Shown in pieces: positions 11,907-26,100 of a stretch of 64,000 bases of DNA (positions are counted from its first letter, which is position 1; the number at the start of each line of letters is the position of its first letter). Source of the DNA: Paracyclopina nana. Taxonomy: Eukaryota > Arthropoda > Copepoda > Cyclopoida > Cyclopettidae. The notes under the pieces were generated by a model. That model made no database searches. It worked only from the letters and a program-made list of their open reading frames with translations, and was not told the DNA's origin. The position numbers were made by a program, and so were the translations under genes. The stretch is from assembly GCA_019096065.1 (NCBI GenBank), contig JAGUCH010000005.1:2294001-2358000 (forward strand), written 5' to 3'.

Positions 11907-14900
11907 TGCTTTTTTGCGTTGTCATCTTGCAATTATGAGTAAACACCGTGAAAGCAGAGAGCTTTCTAAAATGCATTCTTGGAAAATTAAATTTGGGCAT
12001 GCTAGGTAGAGCAAAAAACTGGCTTACATTTTCCCCTTCTAGCCGTTATTTTTAGCCAAATTAGTGCGCGGTAATATGACATTGATGGACATCACGAAAA
12101 ACGAGCCAGTCTTCAAGAGCGAGTGGATAATTAGTAGTCTCATATTTGTGCGTAGAATCTCCAATTTGCGTTGCGTGCTTTTTGAGTAAACAAATTCCGC
12201 GAAAGAACAACAGTGGCATTTCTTTGTATGCAGAGAGGTTGATTGGCCATGACAGCAATAATTACGCCTCTCACATGATTTGCCTGCATTGTACATTATT
12301 CAATTCTCAGTACACCCTTTTCTTCGCTGGCTACCTAGAATTTCCTGGAATTGCCTTTGAAGTTTCAGTTTGCCCGTTGCGAGCATGAGGAATGCGAGGT
12401 ATTATGCTTGGAAAGCGCCTCTTTCGCACTTCATGCCCCTTACAAAAAAGCCGGTCTGGCAGCGCTGCGCTGGGTAAAGAGGACAGTTTTCATTTCGTCT
12501 GCATTCGTTTCCGAGAAGATTCGCGCACGGTGGGGAAGTGGGACGAGCAAACCCTCAATTTCTTCGTGTTTTGCCAGAAATCGGGCAAATGCGCTCGAAG
12601 TGCACGGCGGTGATGATTGATTCGTCGGAAATGCATAAAACGTTAATTATTGGGCCGCGGCTGATTTTTCAGCGAAACTTTAATCCACTTACGAAAATGA
12701 CCTTGATGTAGTGTAGGAACATCTGCTGCGATTTCCTAAAAATTGCAGCTTTTTCAGGATCGACGAGCATTACGAGATTTTTTGTTCCGCAAAAACGCCT
12801 TAGTCAAGATACTGGATCAAATGAAGATTTCGGCGGAAATGCTTCGCTTTTTCATGCAGTACTCAAGAAGCGGGAATGCGTCCTGGTTTTGGCTCCAAAT
12901 ATCAATATAATGGGCCTGAATCATGTCGGAAAGCCACGAGCGGAACGGGCAGGTTTTCCCAGAATGCGCGCTGTAATGCCGATAAAAAAGTGACGGGGAA
13001 AAAAGTGCGACGTGCATGCGGGTTTTTTGCGCGCCGCTCGGCCCACCGTGCACGAACTTGGTCCATGCATCCAAGGACTTTGCGCGGCGCACTCCAGCTG
13101 ACAACGCTCGGCTAGCACACTGGTCCCTCGCAACTTCATGCACGCATTCCAAGAATTTTTCACACACGCCTTTTTTCACATCTTCAGCCCGTTCAGTGTC
13201 AGTTCACTCAGTTTCATCGCGACAGTCAGCGACAAGCGCAACACGAAAGCCATTTTTTGAAGCACCGCTTAAAAACGCACTGATGTAAGTCATTTTTGCT
13301 TAAAGCTTCCCTCAACTTGAACGAAAATAGCTCATGAGCGAAAGCAAGCCGTAATTTTTCATTTCAATCAAGAAAATCAAACAAGTCGTTGCTCAATGCT
13401 CAGATACTAGGCAGAGAGAGAAAAGATCGAAATCTTTTAGAGTAATGGCTATGAAAAAGGTGGTTTTAGCTAGTTCATAATAATGCCCAAATTGCTCGAC
13501 AATTGCTGTCGCATTATTTTTTTAACTGGATCGATTCTTGGAACTTATTCCCTTGTCAGCCTCAAAAGGTTCAACATAAAAGCAATAGAGAAGGAGCTAC
13601 TAAGCCTTTCCAACCAAATTCAGCGAAAATGCTGCGTGAAACCGAGTGCGGGGGTAATTCGCTAGATGGAGTTTTTGCTTTTGCGTACGAGACCAAGAAA
13701 TATACGCCATCCGACTGTCAAAAATGCCAAAAAGCATATAAAGCGGAAAAATCCACTTCTGGTATTTTCGTCATATTTACGGTGGATCACTCAACTTTTA
13801 AAATCTATGGAGACCTTTCCTGATTAGAAAATGTCAGTAAATGAAATATCGCGTGTTTTATGATTAATGAACAGCTTTACGTACCAATTTTTTCAAAGTA
13901 TTAGCCATAAAACTATTTCAAATGCGCAAAAATACTATGAAAAGCACGGGAATACCAAACTTGTTTTGCCTCCTTTTGAAGTGGCCTCAAAAACGAAATT
14001 CCAAAGAATTTATTGCAAGTTTTTTGTTTATGATTTCGAGCTTGCAGAGATGAAACTTGATCAAGTTGGGCCCAATTTTAGCCGAGCAATTTCTCGGCAG
14101 CCTTTCATAAAGCAGATCAACATTCTGACAAATTGTCTCTCGCTCTGAAGCGCAAAATGGTCAAAAAGTGGTTGCACTATTGTGCAAGATTTCCGCAGAA
14201 TTGAGATCAAACTTGTTTTTTACCACCAGTTCCCAAGGTAACAACAGCATAATATAGCGAGCATTCAGTTTTCCCGGAATTTGATTTTCGACGGATTCAT
14301 GCAAGCAGAAGAGGCAAGATTGAAAAAAGGGCCAAATTGTAATAACATTATGATTGCCTGCAAAATTCTTGATAATCAACTACACGGCTCATTGCATGCA
14401 AATCAGTTTAGCAATAGGCAACACATTTACGTAAATGTTTATTCAGCAGCAAAAACCTTTTTCTTCAGCCCTTTTTGAAAAAAAGATTGTTCTTTAACTT
14501 TTGTTTGGCGAATTTTTCACAAATTTATTTCAATATGAAACTTTTGGTGGAGTAAATGATAAGATTTATCAGTTAGTTGTAGAAACATGTGTTTTGTTGA
14601 GGTCGACCTTTTCTCCTCAAATAAATGTATGTAATAGTTTCCTGGATCTGAAAACACGGACGGCTGAATCGCAAAATTGCTGGAAAAGTAGGGGTGCTGC
14701 TTTTTTGCAAATCAGTTCGGTCAACCACGAAATTCCCAGAAAAGCAGGTCGTAAAAAGCTTTTTACCCCCTCGTGAATTGAATTCTTTTCATCAGTAGCA
14801 GACATCCTGCGAATCCTTGAATTTTGAATCACTCAAAAAAAGTGTAGCCCTCCTTTTGCTCTTTTTTCGCGACAGGAAATTACACTTTAGCGGTAGTTGA

Positions 14901-17005
14901 CCTTATGCAGTTTATTATATGCAAATTATATACCCATGGGTGAACCCAAACATACCAATCTTGTTTCTTCTTCTGTTTAAATCCACCATTTCTAGCATGT
15001 GACTTTATTCTTGCAAAAAATCAGTTTGCTTGACTTATGAATAGGCAACAAGGGCGGGCTAATTAAGCAAAGTCACAAACAGACAAAAACTCAATTTTCT
15101 CCTCAACAAAAAATGTAAAAAATGTAAGCTCGTAAAAGCTCGTATTTGGTACTCTGATCCTATAGATGAGTATTTATTGAGTATTTGTCATCTGCTGGAT
15201 TAGTCAAAAAGCCAAGTAGTTTTTCCCCTTTCCCTGATCGGATTAATAGCATCACTTCTGTTCTCATCAATTCTAGAAAATGTGCAAAATTCAAATGGAC
15301 CTGCTGCACGTTAGTCATAAAACATTTGCCATCAAATGTCGGGCAGTTCGTCGTAGCAGATTCTCGGAACATTTTTATGGCCATTGAAGGATAATTCCTA
15401 GAACTTGCTATTTGAATTGGAGCGATAAGATAACAAAAACAAACTTCAATCGAAGTAGCTGCAGCATATTTTCAAGTCAACTCGTGTCACTTCTTTGGAA
15501 ATTAGTTTGATTCGCTCATGAATGCCACTTTTTTCCCCCATTTCCGAGTAAAACCATAGCATTAGATGACGTCATAGCCTGAGCCTTTTCAGGCAGTTCA
15601 AAGCTACTATATCAGCTGTTGATGAGGATTTCCAAAGAATTGGCCACTACTAGCTTCAAGCCATGACTCACGTGTGCAAGTACCTGAGTTTTTCAGGCAT
15701 TATTACAGGTGGCAATTCACTCTTTATTTATGGCTAAAAAATTAGCCTGAAATTCGGCCTAAGGGTAAAACTTGATGATATAGTGTTGCTCTTCTATAAG
15801 AGGTACAATGATGCAATTTTTGCTGCGCATCCTTACAATAGTGAATCATTTTTCACAAGAACTTGCGCATCCAAGCACAGTTGTGGAAAAAAATCATTCC
15901 ACTCTGGTGGCTTGGAAAGGATAGACAAAAAGATTACTCATCATCCTACGTAAGCATTTTCATTTTTAATTGTTTAATTCAAATCTTTCCATATTCTGGT
16001 ATTAAGGTATCGAAAATCGAATATAGAGCTTCACGTCGATCCATGATACTCATTGTGTATATTGATATTTCAGAAAATGTTTAATCCCAATAGAAAATTT
16101 GGTATTGAAAAGCGAATAGTGTCCATTTTCTCTTCTAAAATATATCTTCAAGGAAATTCCAAAGCTACATTAAATTTGCAGTTTGAGGAGTAGCTTTTTT
16201 GAAGGGCAGCAGTTTTATAAAGGCAATACTTTATAAAAAGGCCTCGAGGAAAATGCTTAGCCTTTTAAGCAAGGAATTAATACAAAGGCTCACAAATGGA
16301 GCCTTTTACTGGAGCATCTAAAAATAATGGTGTATCAAAGGAGCGTTTGGCCGAAATTGTTCTGATAAAATTCTGGGAAAACTGGGTATGCGTGAACTTG
16401 TATGCAATTGAAAACTTCGATGGAAGTCAAACAAAATTTGCATGTATCTGTCAATTCTAGCTGTGATAGGCTCATTTATTGTGGAGTACAAAGCTTTGTC
16501 GGCTCAAGCTAAAGCCAATGTGTCATAAATCATAATAAGAGCGTATTTGTCATGCTCTTCTTGACCAAGCAATTTTTCGTGAAAGGCTAAAAGCGAGCAT
16601 TTTTTCTCTACATTCTTATTTAAAAAATTCAGGTCCTCTACAGTATATCCCCAAAAAATCTCAAAAAAAGCCAAAGTAAGCATTAGGCTGATAAGTGTAA
16701 ACACAATCTGGCATCACTTTTGCCAGTTAAATCCAATATTTTTATATGACTTGCCAGCCTGTAAAGGTAATAAAAAAGATAATAAATAACTGAGTTTATT
16801 AGTGCAAATCAACTTTAGCTGGGCTAGAGCTCTTATCTATGTACTCCGATTTCTCACTTTTCAGGCCCAACCGAATCACATCATCATCAGTCAATGATTC
16901 CACCTACGGGTCCGCCGACGTTGTACTCGAGTACTAAAACTTGCTTTCTCCATGTGCCTCCACACAAGTCAGGAGCTTTCACCTGTTGTCACCTCGACGA
17001 GTAGG
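11907..17005. promoter_or_regulatory. SOCS upstream region with clustered TTCNNNGAA sites
   Basis: No supported gene in 5.1 kb. Between 11976 and 16379 I count ten TTCNNNGAA palindromes, the STAT dimer site: 11976, 12342, 12509, 13147, 13535, 14271, 14733, 15361, 15395 and 16371. An initiator-like TCAGTT/TCACTCAG block at about 13197-13215 is followed by a gtaagt donor at 13286, and a strong acceptor (tttctcacttttcag) ends at 16864 before the SOCS start. A non-coding first exon near 13.2 kb spliced to 16865 is therefore plausible but unproven. Confidence 0.4.
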
Positions 17006-17839
17006 ATGGAGCAGCAGCAGCCGCAAGAGCAGCAGCCTCCGCCGGCGCGGCCTCCGCGGCCTCCGCAGAAGGCCTCTTACCAAAATGTCACTCTGGCTGG
17101 AAATTCGGCAAATCTCTTTCAATTGGAGGAGCTGCTCGTGGCGAGCAGTTCATCAACCAAGAAAGCGGCCTCTCCACTCCTCAGTGGAGGCTGCGTCATC
17201 AACATGATGACAAGTCCGGAAAATAACACACTGCACGTGCACCATCACCACCACTTCTACAGCTCGTACGGAGGGCAAATCACAAACTACAACAACAACA
17301 ACCTGTCCAACATCCATGACATCCTCAGAATCAACCGGCTGAGGCTGGAGGCCAGCGGCTGGTACCACGGGAGGCTGAACTGGTCGGAGAGCGCCCATTT
17401 GCTGAGAGACGCTGAGCTGGGCGCGTTCCTCATTCGCGACTCGGCAGACTCGAGGTTCCTCTACACCCTGAGTGTCCAGCGAGGCCCCGAGGAAGGGCCC
17501 ACCTCGGTCCGGATCCATTTCTCCTTTGGCAAGTTCAAGCTGGACGCCGATGAGAAAATCGAGCACCTGATGCCAGCCTTTGACTCCGTGCTGGACCTGG
17601 TGGAGCACTACTGCAAGCTCAGCTCGAGCAACCTTGCCAAATCTCATGTCTGGGTTGACAACTCCACTGGACAGCTTTACTCACCGATCTGCTTGAAGAA
17701 GCCACTGCTCAAGGCAGTGCCAAGCTTGGCGCACTCGGCGAGACTCGTGGTGAACAGGACTAAATCTCACACTCTATCGACGACTGGATTGCCTCACCGG
17801 TTAAAACAATACCTTCTGGACTACCCGCATACAATATAA
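17006..17839 (+). CDS. Suppressor of cytokine signalling, CISH/SOCS2 type
   Basis: A single-exon coding region of 277 aa. SOCS proteins are SH2-containing substrate adaptors for an elongin BC-cullin ubiquitin ligase and switch off JAK/STAT signalling. The N terminus is low-complexity (Gln/Pro/Arg-rich, then a His-rich HHHHH stretch). The SH2 domain spans about residues 119-205, with GWYHGRL, the phosphotyrosine-binding Arg at about 144 in FLIRDS, and HFSFGKFKLD. A SOCS box follows at the C terminus (LVVNRTKS then GLPHRLKQYLLDYPHTI), including the elongin BC-type leucines and a cullin-box-like end. An in-frame ATG lies upstream at 16952, but the ATG at 17006 has the better context (A at -3, G at +4). 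It is convergent with STAT. Confidence 0.9.
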   Translation: MEQQQPQEQQPPPARPPRPPQKASYQNVTLAGNSANLFQLEELLVASSSSTKKAASPLLSGGCVINMMTSPENNTLHVHHHHHFYSSYGGQITNYNNNNLSNIHDILRINRLRLEASGWYHGRLNWSESAHLLRDAELGAFLIRDSADSRFLYTLSVQRGPEEGPTSVRIHFSFGKFKLDADEKIEHLMPAFDSVLDLVEHYCKLSSSNLAKSHVWVDNSTGQLYSPICLKKPLLKAVPSLAHSARLVVNRTKSHTLSTTGLPHRLKQYLLDYPHTI

Positions 17840-20122
17840 TTTTAAGATCTCCCATTCACATATAAATATATATACCTATATACATATTATAAAAACGCGC
17901 CTTCTTCACTTTGAGTTTGTACTGCATCTTCGTCACGTAACTTTCTATATTTACTACAAGAGCTCCTCTTTCTCTAGCTCTCTCAACTTTACCGTACCCT
18001 ATATAGCTATAACATTGTGGAGAGAGAAAACGAAAGGCACTCTATACATTTATAGGCCTCATAATACCCAATTTAAAAATGGGCATATTTTATGGGCCAT
18101 TATCCATACTCAGCGTTTCTGTTGAAGCAGACCTTTATTACTTTTTCCGCATAACAAGCTCTGATCAACGAGTTATCAAGATTCGTAATCATTTCTGAGG
18201 CTTCCAGTTTCCAGTTCAATCTCGAAAAATGGCTGCCTGAGGAGCAGAACATTTTCTCATTTGCTGATCCCAAGAAAAGAAAGCTGGAACTGCGAGACGA
18301 AAAGCTTGTACGTACAAATAGAACGCATTCCATTACACTGGTACCAACCAAATCTTGCTGATGCAGGACTATTTATCATTACGAGAGGAAAAAAGCCTTC
18401 AAAATCATAAGTAATGATTAAGCTCCCGAGAGAGCTAAATATAGGCCCAAATTTCCATGCCATAATGATATCGAATTCAAGATCATACGATATGGCTAAA
18501 AACGCGGAGGTTATCCATATGCCGATGTAGCAACAGTGAAAATGATCAATTACAAAGGAAAATTTTCCAAAACTTGAAATTCCAAATTCGGAGAATTTCC
18601 ACACAAAGCTGCAATTCAAATATAGCAGCACACATTTGAACTCAAAAGGAATCGGATACAATTTTGAAACACTTACTGACGAAGCCGAATTTATTCTTCG
18701 AAAAAACTTAATTATGACATTGTAACTAACAGAATTCAGAATTGGATAACAGAGTAGTAGTATATAGCAAAAAAGACGATGAACTCTAGGAGCCTTGAAA
18801 ACTAAAGCAAGAATTGGCACTGATCATTATTATTGTAATAATTTGGGGAGCTTCAAAAATCTTCGATTTCTGCTGCTGTCGTAGTTGTTGTCGTGGCTCT
18901 GCAAAAATTGAAAGGAAAATTAAAATCAACTCAAAGAAGTGCTCGCTAATCGAGTATATTTGTTAGTCATTCACAATGAAATGTAATCAATAAGTGTAAT
19001 CTTGGAGGGATCATATCGAGGAGTCGTTTACAGCTAAAAACACCCCATTTTCCATTATAGTATGTAAGTCTTGGAGGGAAACATTGACGAATAATTTAGT
19101 CTCCATTCTTTCACTCTCTCGTATTCATTCCACAGCAAACGTGTATATTTTAACACAAAATTATGTGGACAGCAATTTTTTTGGCTTTTTTCCCTTAAGT
19201 AATTTGATAAATCAAGGAGGAGGGCAAGTCTCAATTTGTTTTTTGAGTAATCTAAGTTTAACTATCACCCATTTCTTTGACGACAAAACTTGATACTTCT
19301 TCAGCAGAGCACACGAATGATTCTTTGCCTGATTTTCACAATCACGTGGAAGGGGGACATGTATATATATGTTTTTCACATTGAGACAATTTTGGCAGGA
19401 GATCGGGGCAACAAGTTGATGATAATGAGCAATAAAACATAATTGTTGTTTTCAACCATTGATATTACTTCATACTCTATATTGGGTAATTTGACAATGC
19501 TTAAGATTGGGTCAATTGTTGGACAGCATGAGCAACAATGCTCGCATGATCGGTGTGCGGAGATCCGGATCCGGATCTACGTCTGAGAGCAGCAATAAAG
19601 AGAAAAATATAGGTTTTGAGAAAACATCCTTATAAAATGCTAGCCTTCCATGTCTTGGTCTTTTTGCTCCAATATAGAAGCAATCTCATAAACGAGGTCT
19701 ATTTTTCAAATTTAGCCAGAACAAAAACCTATTTGATTTTCAGCTCCTCCAGCCTAGCTGATGAATATTATCTTGGCTCCAAATCGAGAATATATGTATA
19801 GCCAACAAAGATAGAAAAAATTCCGCTTGCTTGCCATAATGTGATGACTAACTGAATTTAATGAATGCATATATTAAGGCTTCTCTGCCACTAATTTTGT
19901 TAAGTAAATAAAAATATAATTCCAATCAAATAAATATATTCAAATACATATTTTCAGTTTGTAAAAGTAATAATCAATCCAAATTCTACTCAAAAAGTCT
20001 CAACATCTTAATCCTAAGTAACTAAAAAAGCTTGAATAAGCGGATCTAGCTCTATTTTTAACCCACGTGCTCGATGTTACGTAATAAGTGTTAGTAGCTA
20101 TAAATTGTTTTGAAGCATTTTC
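17840..20122. other. Intergenic between SOCS and STAT 3' ends
   Basis: This 2.3-kb AT-rich spacer between convergent genes includes both 3' UTRs. At 18156-18411 on the plus strand two short frames (18156-18306 and 18366-18411) are separated by a 59-base gtacgt...gatgcag intron and read coherently, with an NLS-like DPKKRKLE. No upstream exon with matching phase could be found. A 187-codon hydrophobic frame on the opposite strand overlaps it. Neither is called as a gene. Confidence 0.35.
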
Positions 20123-23100
20123 TTACGATTTTGCCATTGGATGTGCTTTGGTTCCGTTACTAGTGCCCCCATCATCCGAATCGTTGCAACCTCCGGCCAT
20201 CTCCATGTCCATTTTAGGCACCAGACTGTTAGACCTCGAGTGGGGGTGGAGGGTTGGGGCCGGGGAGGCGGGGTCGCAATACGATGCGAAGGTCGCAGGG
20301 GTGCCCGGCATGCTATCCGTACTCCGACTGGTGGATGAGACTCTGAAACGGTTTCTGGTAACTGCAGATGGCATCACATTTCCCACAACATTGACATGGA
20401 CGACGACATCAGTTTTGGGGATGCAACAATTTGGAGGCAACGAAGACAAGCATATGTATGTAGGGGAAAAAGGGGGAAAAACACTCAATTAGTTCACTGT
20501 ACGCATGCAAACATCTGAAATTTGTTTAGAAGGTTGCGTGAACGCAGTTTCTTAATGTTGCGGTAAGAAAAAGCTTTCTCATTTTTGGAAAAGCAGGAAA
20601 CTTTGGAGAAACGGCCTAGCTTTTTCACATGGACGTAAAACAGATACATACATGATATTTACGATAATTGTATTTGGAGGTTTCCACACAAAGTATAAAG
20701 GAAAAAGTAATTTTCATGCTAACAAAAAGGCATTCAATTTTTGCTAGGCAGAATTAACCATGTTAGTCCCAACACAAAAAGGACATTGAATGGAAACAAA
20801 AAACGAATTTAGCATGCGAAAATATTCAAATACCCTTGGATGACATTGACAAGGTGGTGAGGAACATATCCGTTCCTAGGATTGCGAGGTGGCAAGTTGT
20901 CATTCTGCTGGCTGTAAAAGTTCCCGAAAACCTGATCTTTGGGCTTATTTGGAAACAAAATGGCCATCTGCAATTGAGGGGAGTAAATCAGCTCTGTAAC
21001 CAAAATACCAACAAACAGGAGTCTAAGCTAACCTGTTCACAGTCCTTGAGCCGATCAGGCAGGGACCGAATCATGAGATCCTTTCTGGTGTACGGCTGAA
21101 GCATGGCCACTTCCCTGTGACCAGCCTCGGCCACAGTGATCCATGCCACGGTGACGCCACCGAGCTCGGAGTCGGAGAAGCGGATGAGAAAGGTGCCGTT
21201 CTCGCTCTTGTGCAAAAAGTCCTCGGCTTCCTGCCTCGATATGAAGCCCATGAGGAGCTCATGGGACCACAAGGCTCTCAAGTCCTCCTTGGTGAGCTTC
21301 ATGACGGCGTGAAACCAGTCCCAAAAGGTGAAGCTGCGGTCTGGCAGCGGCTCCTTGCAAAACTGCGACCACGAGATCAAGAGGTTGGAGAAGTCGTGGT
21401 TCACGTAGCTCATCGGGTTGGGATGACGGAATGCTTTCGAAGCAAGGAACCGAAGGTTCTCCTCGGTCAGACCACGACCACACGAGGCCTTGAACTTCAT
21501 GTTGAGCGTATTGGCTACTTGGCACCATGGTACCTGTAAATAATTTACTTTTTGAGAAAATAATCCAGTTGTGCCATTCTTAACTTTCACCGAACATAGA
21601 GCACTCATTTTTGTGGAAATTTAATTATGTTTTGAGAATGTTATGGTCAATTTTTCAGATGTTAGATGATTTCAAGCATTTGTCAATCCTCTGTACTTTT
21701 GTTCTATATTTTGGCATAAGTTGGCAAACTGAGCGAAATCCGGATACCATTCTGGAATATGTCACTGATTATTGCTCGAGTGCACTTTTCCTGGTTGAAA
21801 TCGAATTAATGTTGACCAATAAAGGACGTTTTTTCGGATTCAACAATGTTTCAACATCCTTTTTTGGATTATGCTACGTAAGATCCACGCCCATTTTTCC
21901 ACTTTTTCATAGTTTGAAATCAACAATTCATGCCAAACAGTTATTTGAACACAATCCGGATGCCATTCTGGAACATTTCACAGATTATTGCTCGAGTGCA
22001 CTTAGCACTTATTCTGGTAGATACCCAACATTGTTTCAACTTACTTCCACTTTTCAATAATTGAAAAATGCATACATAATGATTTAGTAAAAAGTTGACA
22101 CTTTAGTAGTGATCATGAATCTTTACCTTAAAATAATCTGAATTATGCTATAAAAAATGTGTTTACCTTATCAGGGACTATGAAGGGCTGTCGTCCCCAT
22201 TCAGCAAAAGCATTGTCCCACAGGATGGTAGCCCATGCATGAGGCTCCTGGTTGCCATGAACAATCACGACGACCGGCAGAGACGGAGCGCAGACCTGAT
22301 AGCTAAATTCGCCATTGCCAATGGAAAACTCCGACCAGAAGAGCAGGGCAAACTTCTCGTCCATCACGGACTCCGTGCCCTTCTTCTCAGCCCTCTTGAT
22401 CTTCTTGAGGCTCATATTCCGGAAGCTGACTGACAATTGGCCTGTGGCCTGATGATACTCCATGGTTTGCCTGTTATTCAATATTTCTCCGGATGAGTAC
22501 TCTGACTTGGATTTCTTGTTCGGAGGAGCCCTCAGCAGCGAATTGGCCTGAGCCTCACTGATGATGCTCACGGTGACCACGGGCGGGGACATGTGCACAT
22601 TGAGCTTCGTCCCCACCAACAGCCTCACTGTGGCAGAGAACCTCGTGTTGGTCTTCAGCACTTGAGGAGGCTGCTTCTCAATCACGAACGAGGACTTGAC
22701 CAGGGAATCCAGAAGCATGGCCAAGCCATCACTCAGCTCGGGCAGGATGTTCATGGTCAACTCCTGGCTGGGAATGTTCAGGGACTCCTGGATCATCTCG
22801 AGCTGCCGGATTTGCTGCATGTTGATCCAGATGATTTCTGCCAGATCCTCGCACCACTTTTGGATCGTGTCCAGGTTGTTGGTGAAGGGAGCTCCGTTTC
22901 CGGACAATTGCTGGTCACGTTTCCACCTGCTCAATTCTTGGTCCAAGATGCGGAACTGGAGCTCTTTGAGCTGCTTGATGACATCCAAATGATGGTTGGC
23001 AAGATTGGAGGTCTGGAGCTTCAAGTTGTTGAACTGGTGCAATAAAAATACTGTTATTAAAGCCCCACTCTGAATAGCGCCATCTAGCGGCGATTTTCAC

Positions 23101-26100
23101 TCACACTCTGTCGCAATTCGGCCGCATGTCTATCCCTCCATTCCTTCCATTTCAAGTATTCTTGGGTTTGCTCTTGAAAATGACCACTGTCTAGTTGAAC
23201 TGGAAGAATTAGAACCATAAATTACGCCGGCTCTTCATCCGAATTATTACATTTCATGTCCAGAATTAGACCATCATCATCATCATTGTGATCGAATTTC
23301 ATGCTTTGGTTTTTTTCACCGAGCTACTTTTTTAATTGACAGGAAAGACCAATTAAGGCCACGCAATTTGTTACCCAGCAAAAGGGTCAATTTTCCGGCA
23401 GAAAAAACTCTGCTTTTTAGGTTCTGGGACAACGGAAAAAAATCGTATTTCTAACCGCAGCAGCTCACTTATTTGGTCATGTGCATTTTTTTCTCGGAAA
23501 TCATCATTTGCCAATTGCTACTTTCGGAAAAAAGGGCCTTAATTTAAGGAGGACCTGTGCATTTTTGAATATTGGCGCCAAAAATGCACGAGATGATTCT
23601 ATGTGGTCGCCTACTCCACATTAAATTGAAGTGACACCGCTACAATAATCATCATTTTTTCGCGAATTATAATTGACAAAAACAAGGCAGACAAAAGTTG
23701 TTGCACGAAGCAATCAATTAGATGACGTGATAATTAGCAGTAATTACCTTGATTATTGCAAACTTTTTTTGCATAATATGTTTACCTGATATTTGGTGAT
23801 GCTTATAAAAGTTAATTGAGTGAGTTTCTTGTAGTTGACGAGTGCGCTCGATTTCCACTCCACAATCTTGAGTGCTTTTCTTCAGTGCTCGCAGTTGCTC
23901 TTGGATCTGAAAAGATACCAAAAAAAAAAACCCTAAATAACTAGCAAATACGTCATATGAAAAAATGCTGATACCTGGTACATGGTATCGGTGTGAATCA
24001 TGTTCGATCCAGCTCGGAGACCGTCCAATCCACTTCCCTCCAAAGCAAGCTGGAATATTTTGGAAAATTATTAAACTCTAATGTTGCTTATAATTCATAA
24101 GACTCATTTAGATATAGAAAAAATAATCATCAGTTTTTAGTGGTTTACCTGTTCGGCTCGCTGAACCAAGCTCATTTCCGCGTGAAGACAAGCCCGAATG
24201 TTGGAATACAAACTAAGAGGATTGTGACCATAGCGTTGCTAGAAAAAATCAATTCAATTTAGTCCATGAGAGTTGCAGTGCACTACAACGTGTGTAATTT
24301 GCGTGACAATTCTATCGATACTTGATTGACATTTGGAAAAATACTTTTTTGCTGATCAAAAACTTCTCCTTTGTTCGCTTTTTGTGTAGCTTCTAAATTA
24401 GATGGGGTTCCCTGTTATTAAGCAAAAGCACTTATTTCAAATTATAAGCCTTTTTTAAGCCTAAATTCGTCTACTGAAATTTGGAGAAAATAAGGTGACT
24501 TTCACACTACTGATCAGTACTGAATGTTGTTGTTTTTTACTTTTGCCTAGTCTCAGCTGGTTAAAACGTAAACAAAGGCAATAGTGCGTTGTCGAAAAGA
24601 GATGCTCCATCAATGGTTACTCGCTTTATGATAAGGAAAGTAAACACGTCAATCAATTCGAGCCACAAATTTTAAGCTCATTTATTGAGGGAAAATAAGA
24701 AATACTTTTTTGTCCAAGCTGAAATTGAGTGGCGTTTGAACGTATTCTTTGATTGCTTTTTTGCCTTCTCCTCCAGCGATTATAAATCGAGGCAAAGAAA
24801 GGAAAAGCACTTTCATGGAATGGTTTTACGGGTTGTGTAATTAACAGCGTGGGTTCAGAAACGGTCCATTTCCCTTCTCACTTCCAAAGTTGAGATCAAA
24901 TTGATCAGATTAGTGAGCTGCAGTCACAGTGAAAAAGTTGATTTGTAATGAGGCCTGTGATAAAAATTTGCGCCCAAAAGTTCCATTTTGCGTTGGAAGT
25001 GGAAGAAGGTAAGGAAAATATGGATTCTTCGGTGCAGCCAAATTCTTTGAAAGTCACCTGTAATTCACCATCTGTTTTGAAATGATGAATGGATGCAACA
25101 ATTGCAAGAATTGCGGCTGCATATTTTCGGGCATTTTCTCCGAATGTGATGCGAATATTTTCGAAGGCTGTGCACTTTTTTGGGAAAGTCCAACGCGATA
25201 CTCGGGAAAAATTCATCTTTGCATGACTACGTGGATTTTCGCCGAAAACTTAGGCCAAAATGGCTTCCAGGGAAGTTGAACTTGCTTGTCACTGAGCTCT
25301 TTTAATTTGCCACAACTCCTTTAATGGCAGGGCTATAAAAATCAATCATATTGAAATTCAGAGAATTTGCATTCTAGTGCTTGGCAAATTTTTTCGGCTT
25401 CATTTTTCATAAAACGTTCGAGTGCCTTATTTCTCTTAAAATAATTTTTCGACTTGAGTTTTTTCGTTCTTCTTATCAACTCTTTTTGTATGCTGTAGAA
25501 GAAAGCTAATTTTTGGCATTCAACCCCCAAAATCTTGTCGGCCTTTTTCTGTGAGCGTGTGCAAAAATTCCGGGAACTGGAGTAGGTTACCGCACTCAAA
25601 TTAGAGCCATGATTGAAAGGAAACTATGAAGACGACGACTATGATGATGAGAGTGGAAAAATAGTATTTGCATCTCATCCGAATTCGCGGTAAAATGCAA
25701 CCATTTTGTTTTCCATTGGCATTTTTACGAGGAATTGCGTGCATCTGTTCCTCCTCAAAGACCTTTTTAGTCATGATTCACTATGGGGCAATGTCATCAT
25801 TGTATTTTTCAACTAGAGCCATTTTTCTCAAGTCAGCTAATTTCTGATGATGCTTCACTGCATTTTTGCTTCGAGTTTACCTCACAGTGGAGCTTGGTTG
25901 ACATTTCCATTTTTCAGTCTCATGTCTAGATCTGCTGGAAAAATACGCTTTTTGCACCAATTATTGATTGGGAATCGACTCAACCTCCTATTTTATTCAA
26001 GTCCCCTTTTTTGCCCCTCGCTTTGATCTTCTTCTGTGTGGGATTTGATGAAAAAGGTCCAATTTGGACAATTTCCACAGAACCTCATGACCACCTTACT

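Noticed and set aside
12817-13179. 120-codon minus-strand frame upstream of SOCS
   Set aside because: Overlaps plus-strand frames of equal length in a GC-richer patch; no family resemblance or exon structure.
18257-18820. 187-codon hydrophobic frame on the minus strand
   Set aside because: It is rich in Phe, Ile, Ser and Cys as expected for a chance frame in AT-rich DNA, and shows no family features or splice context.
24905-25216. 103-codon minus-strand frame in STAT intron 3
   Set aside because: Looks moderately protein-like but cannot be joined to any exon and matches no family.
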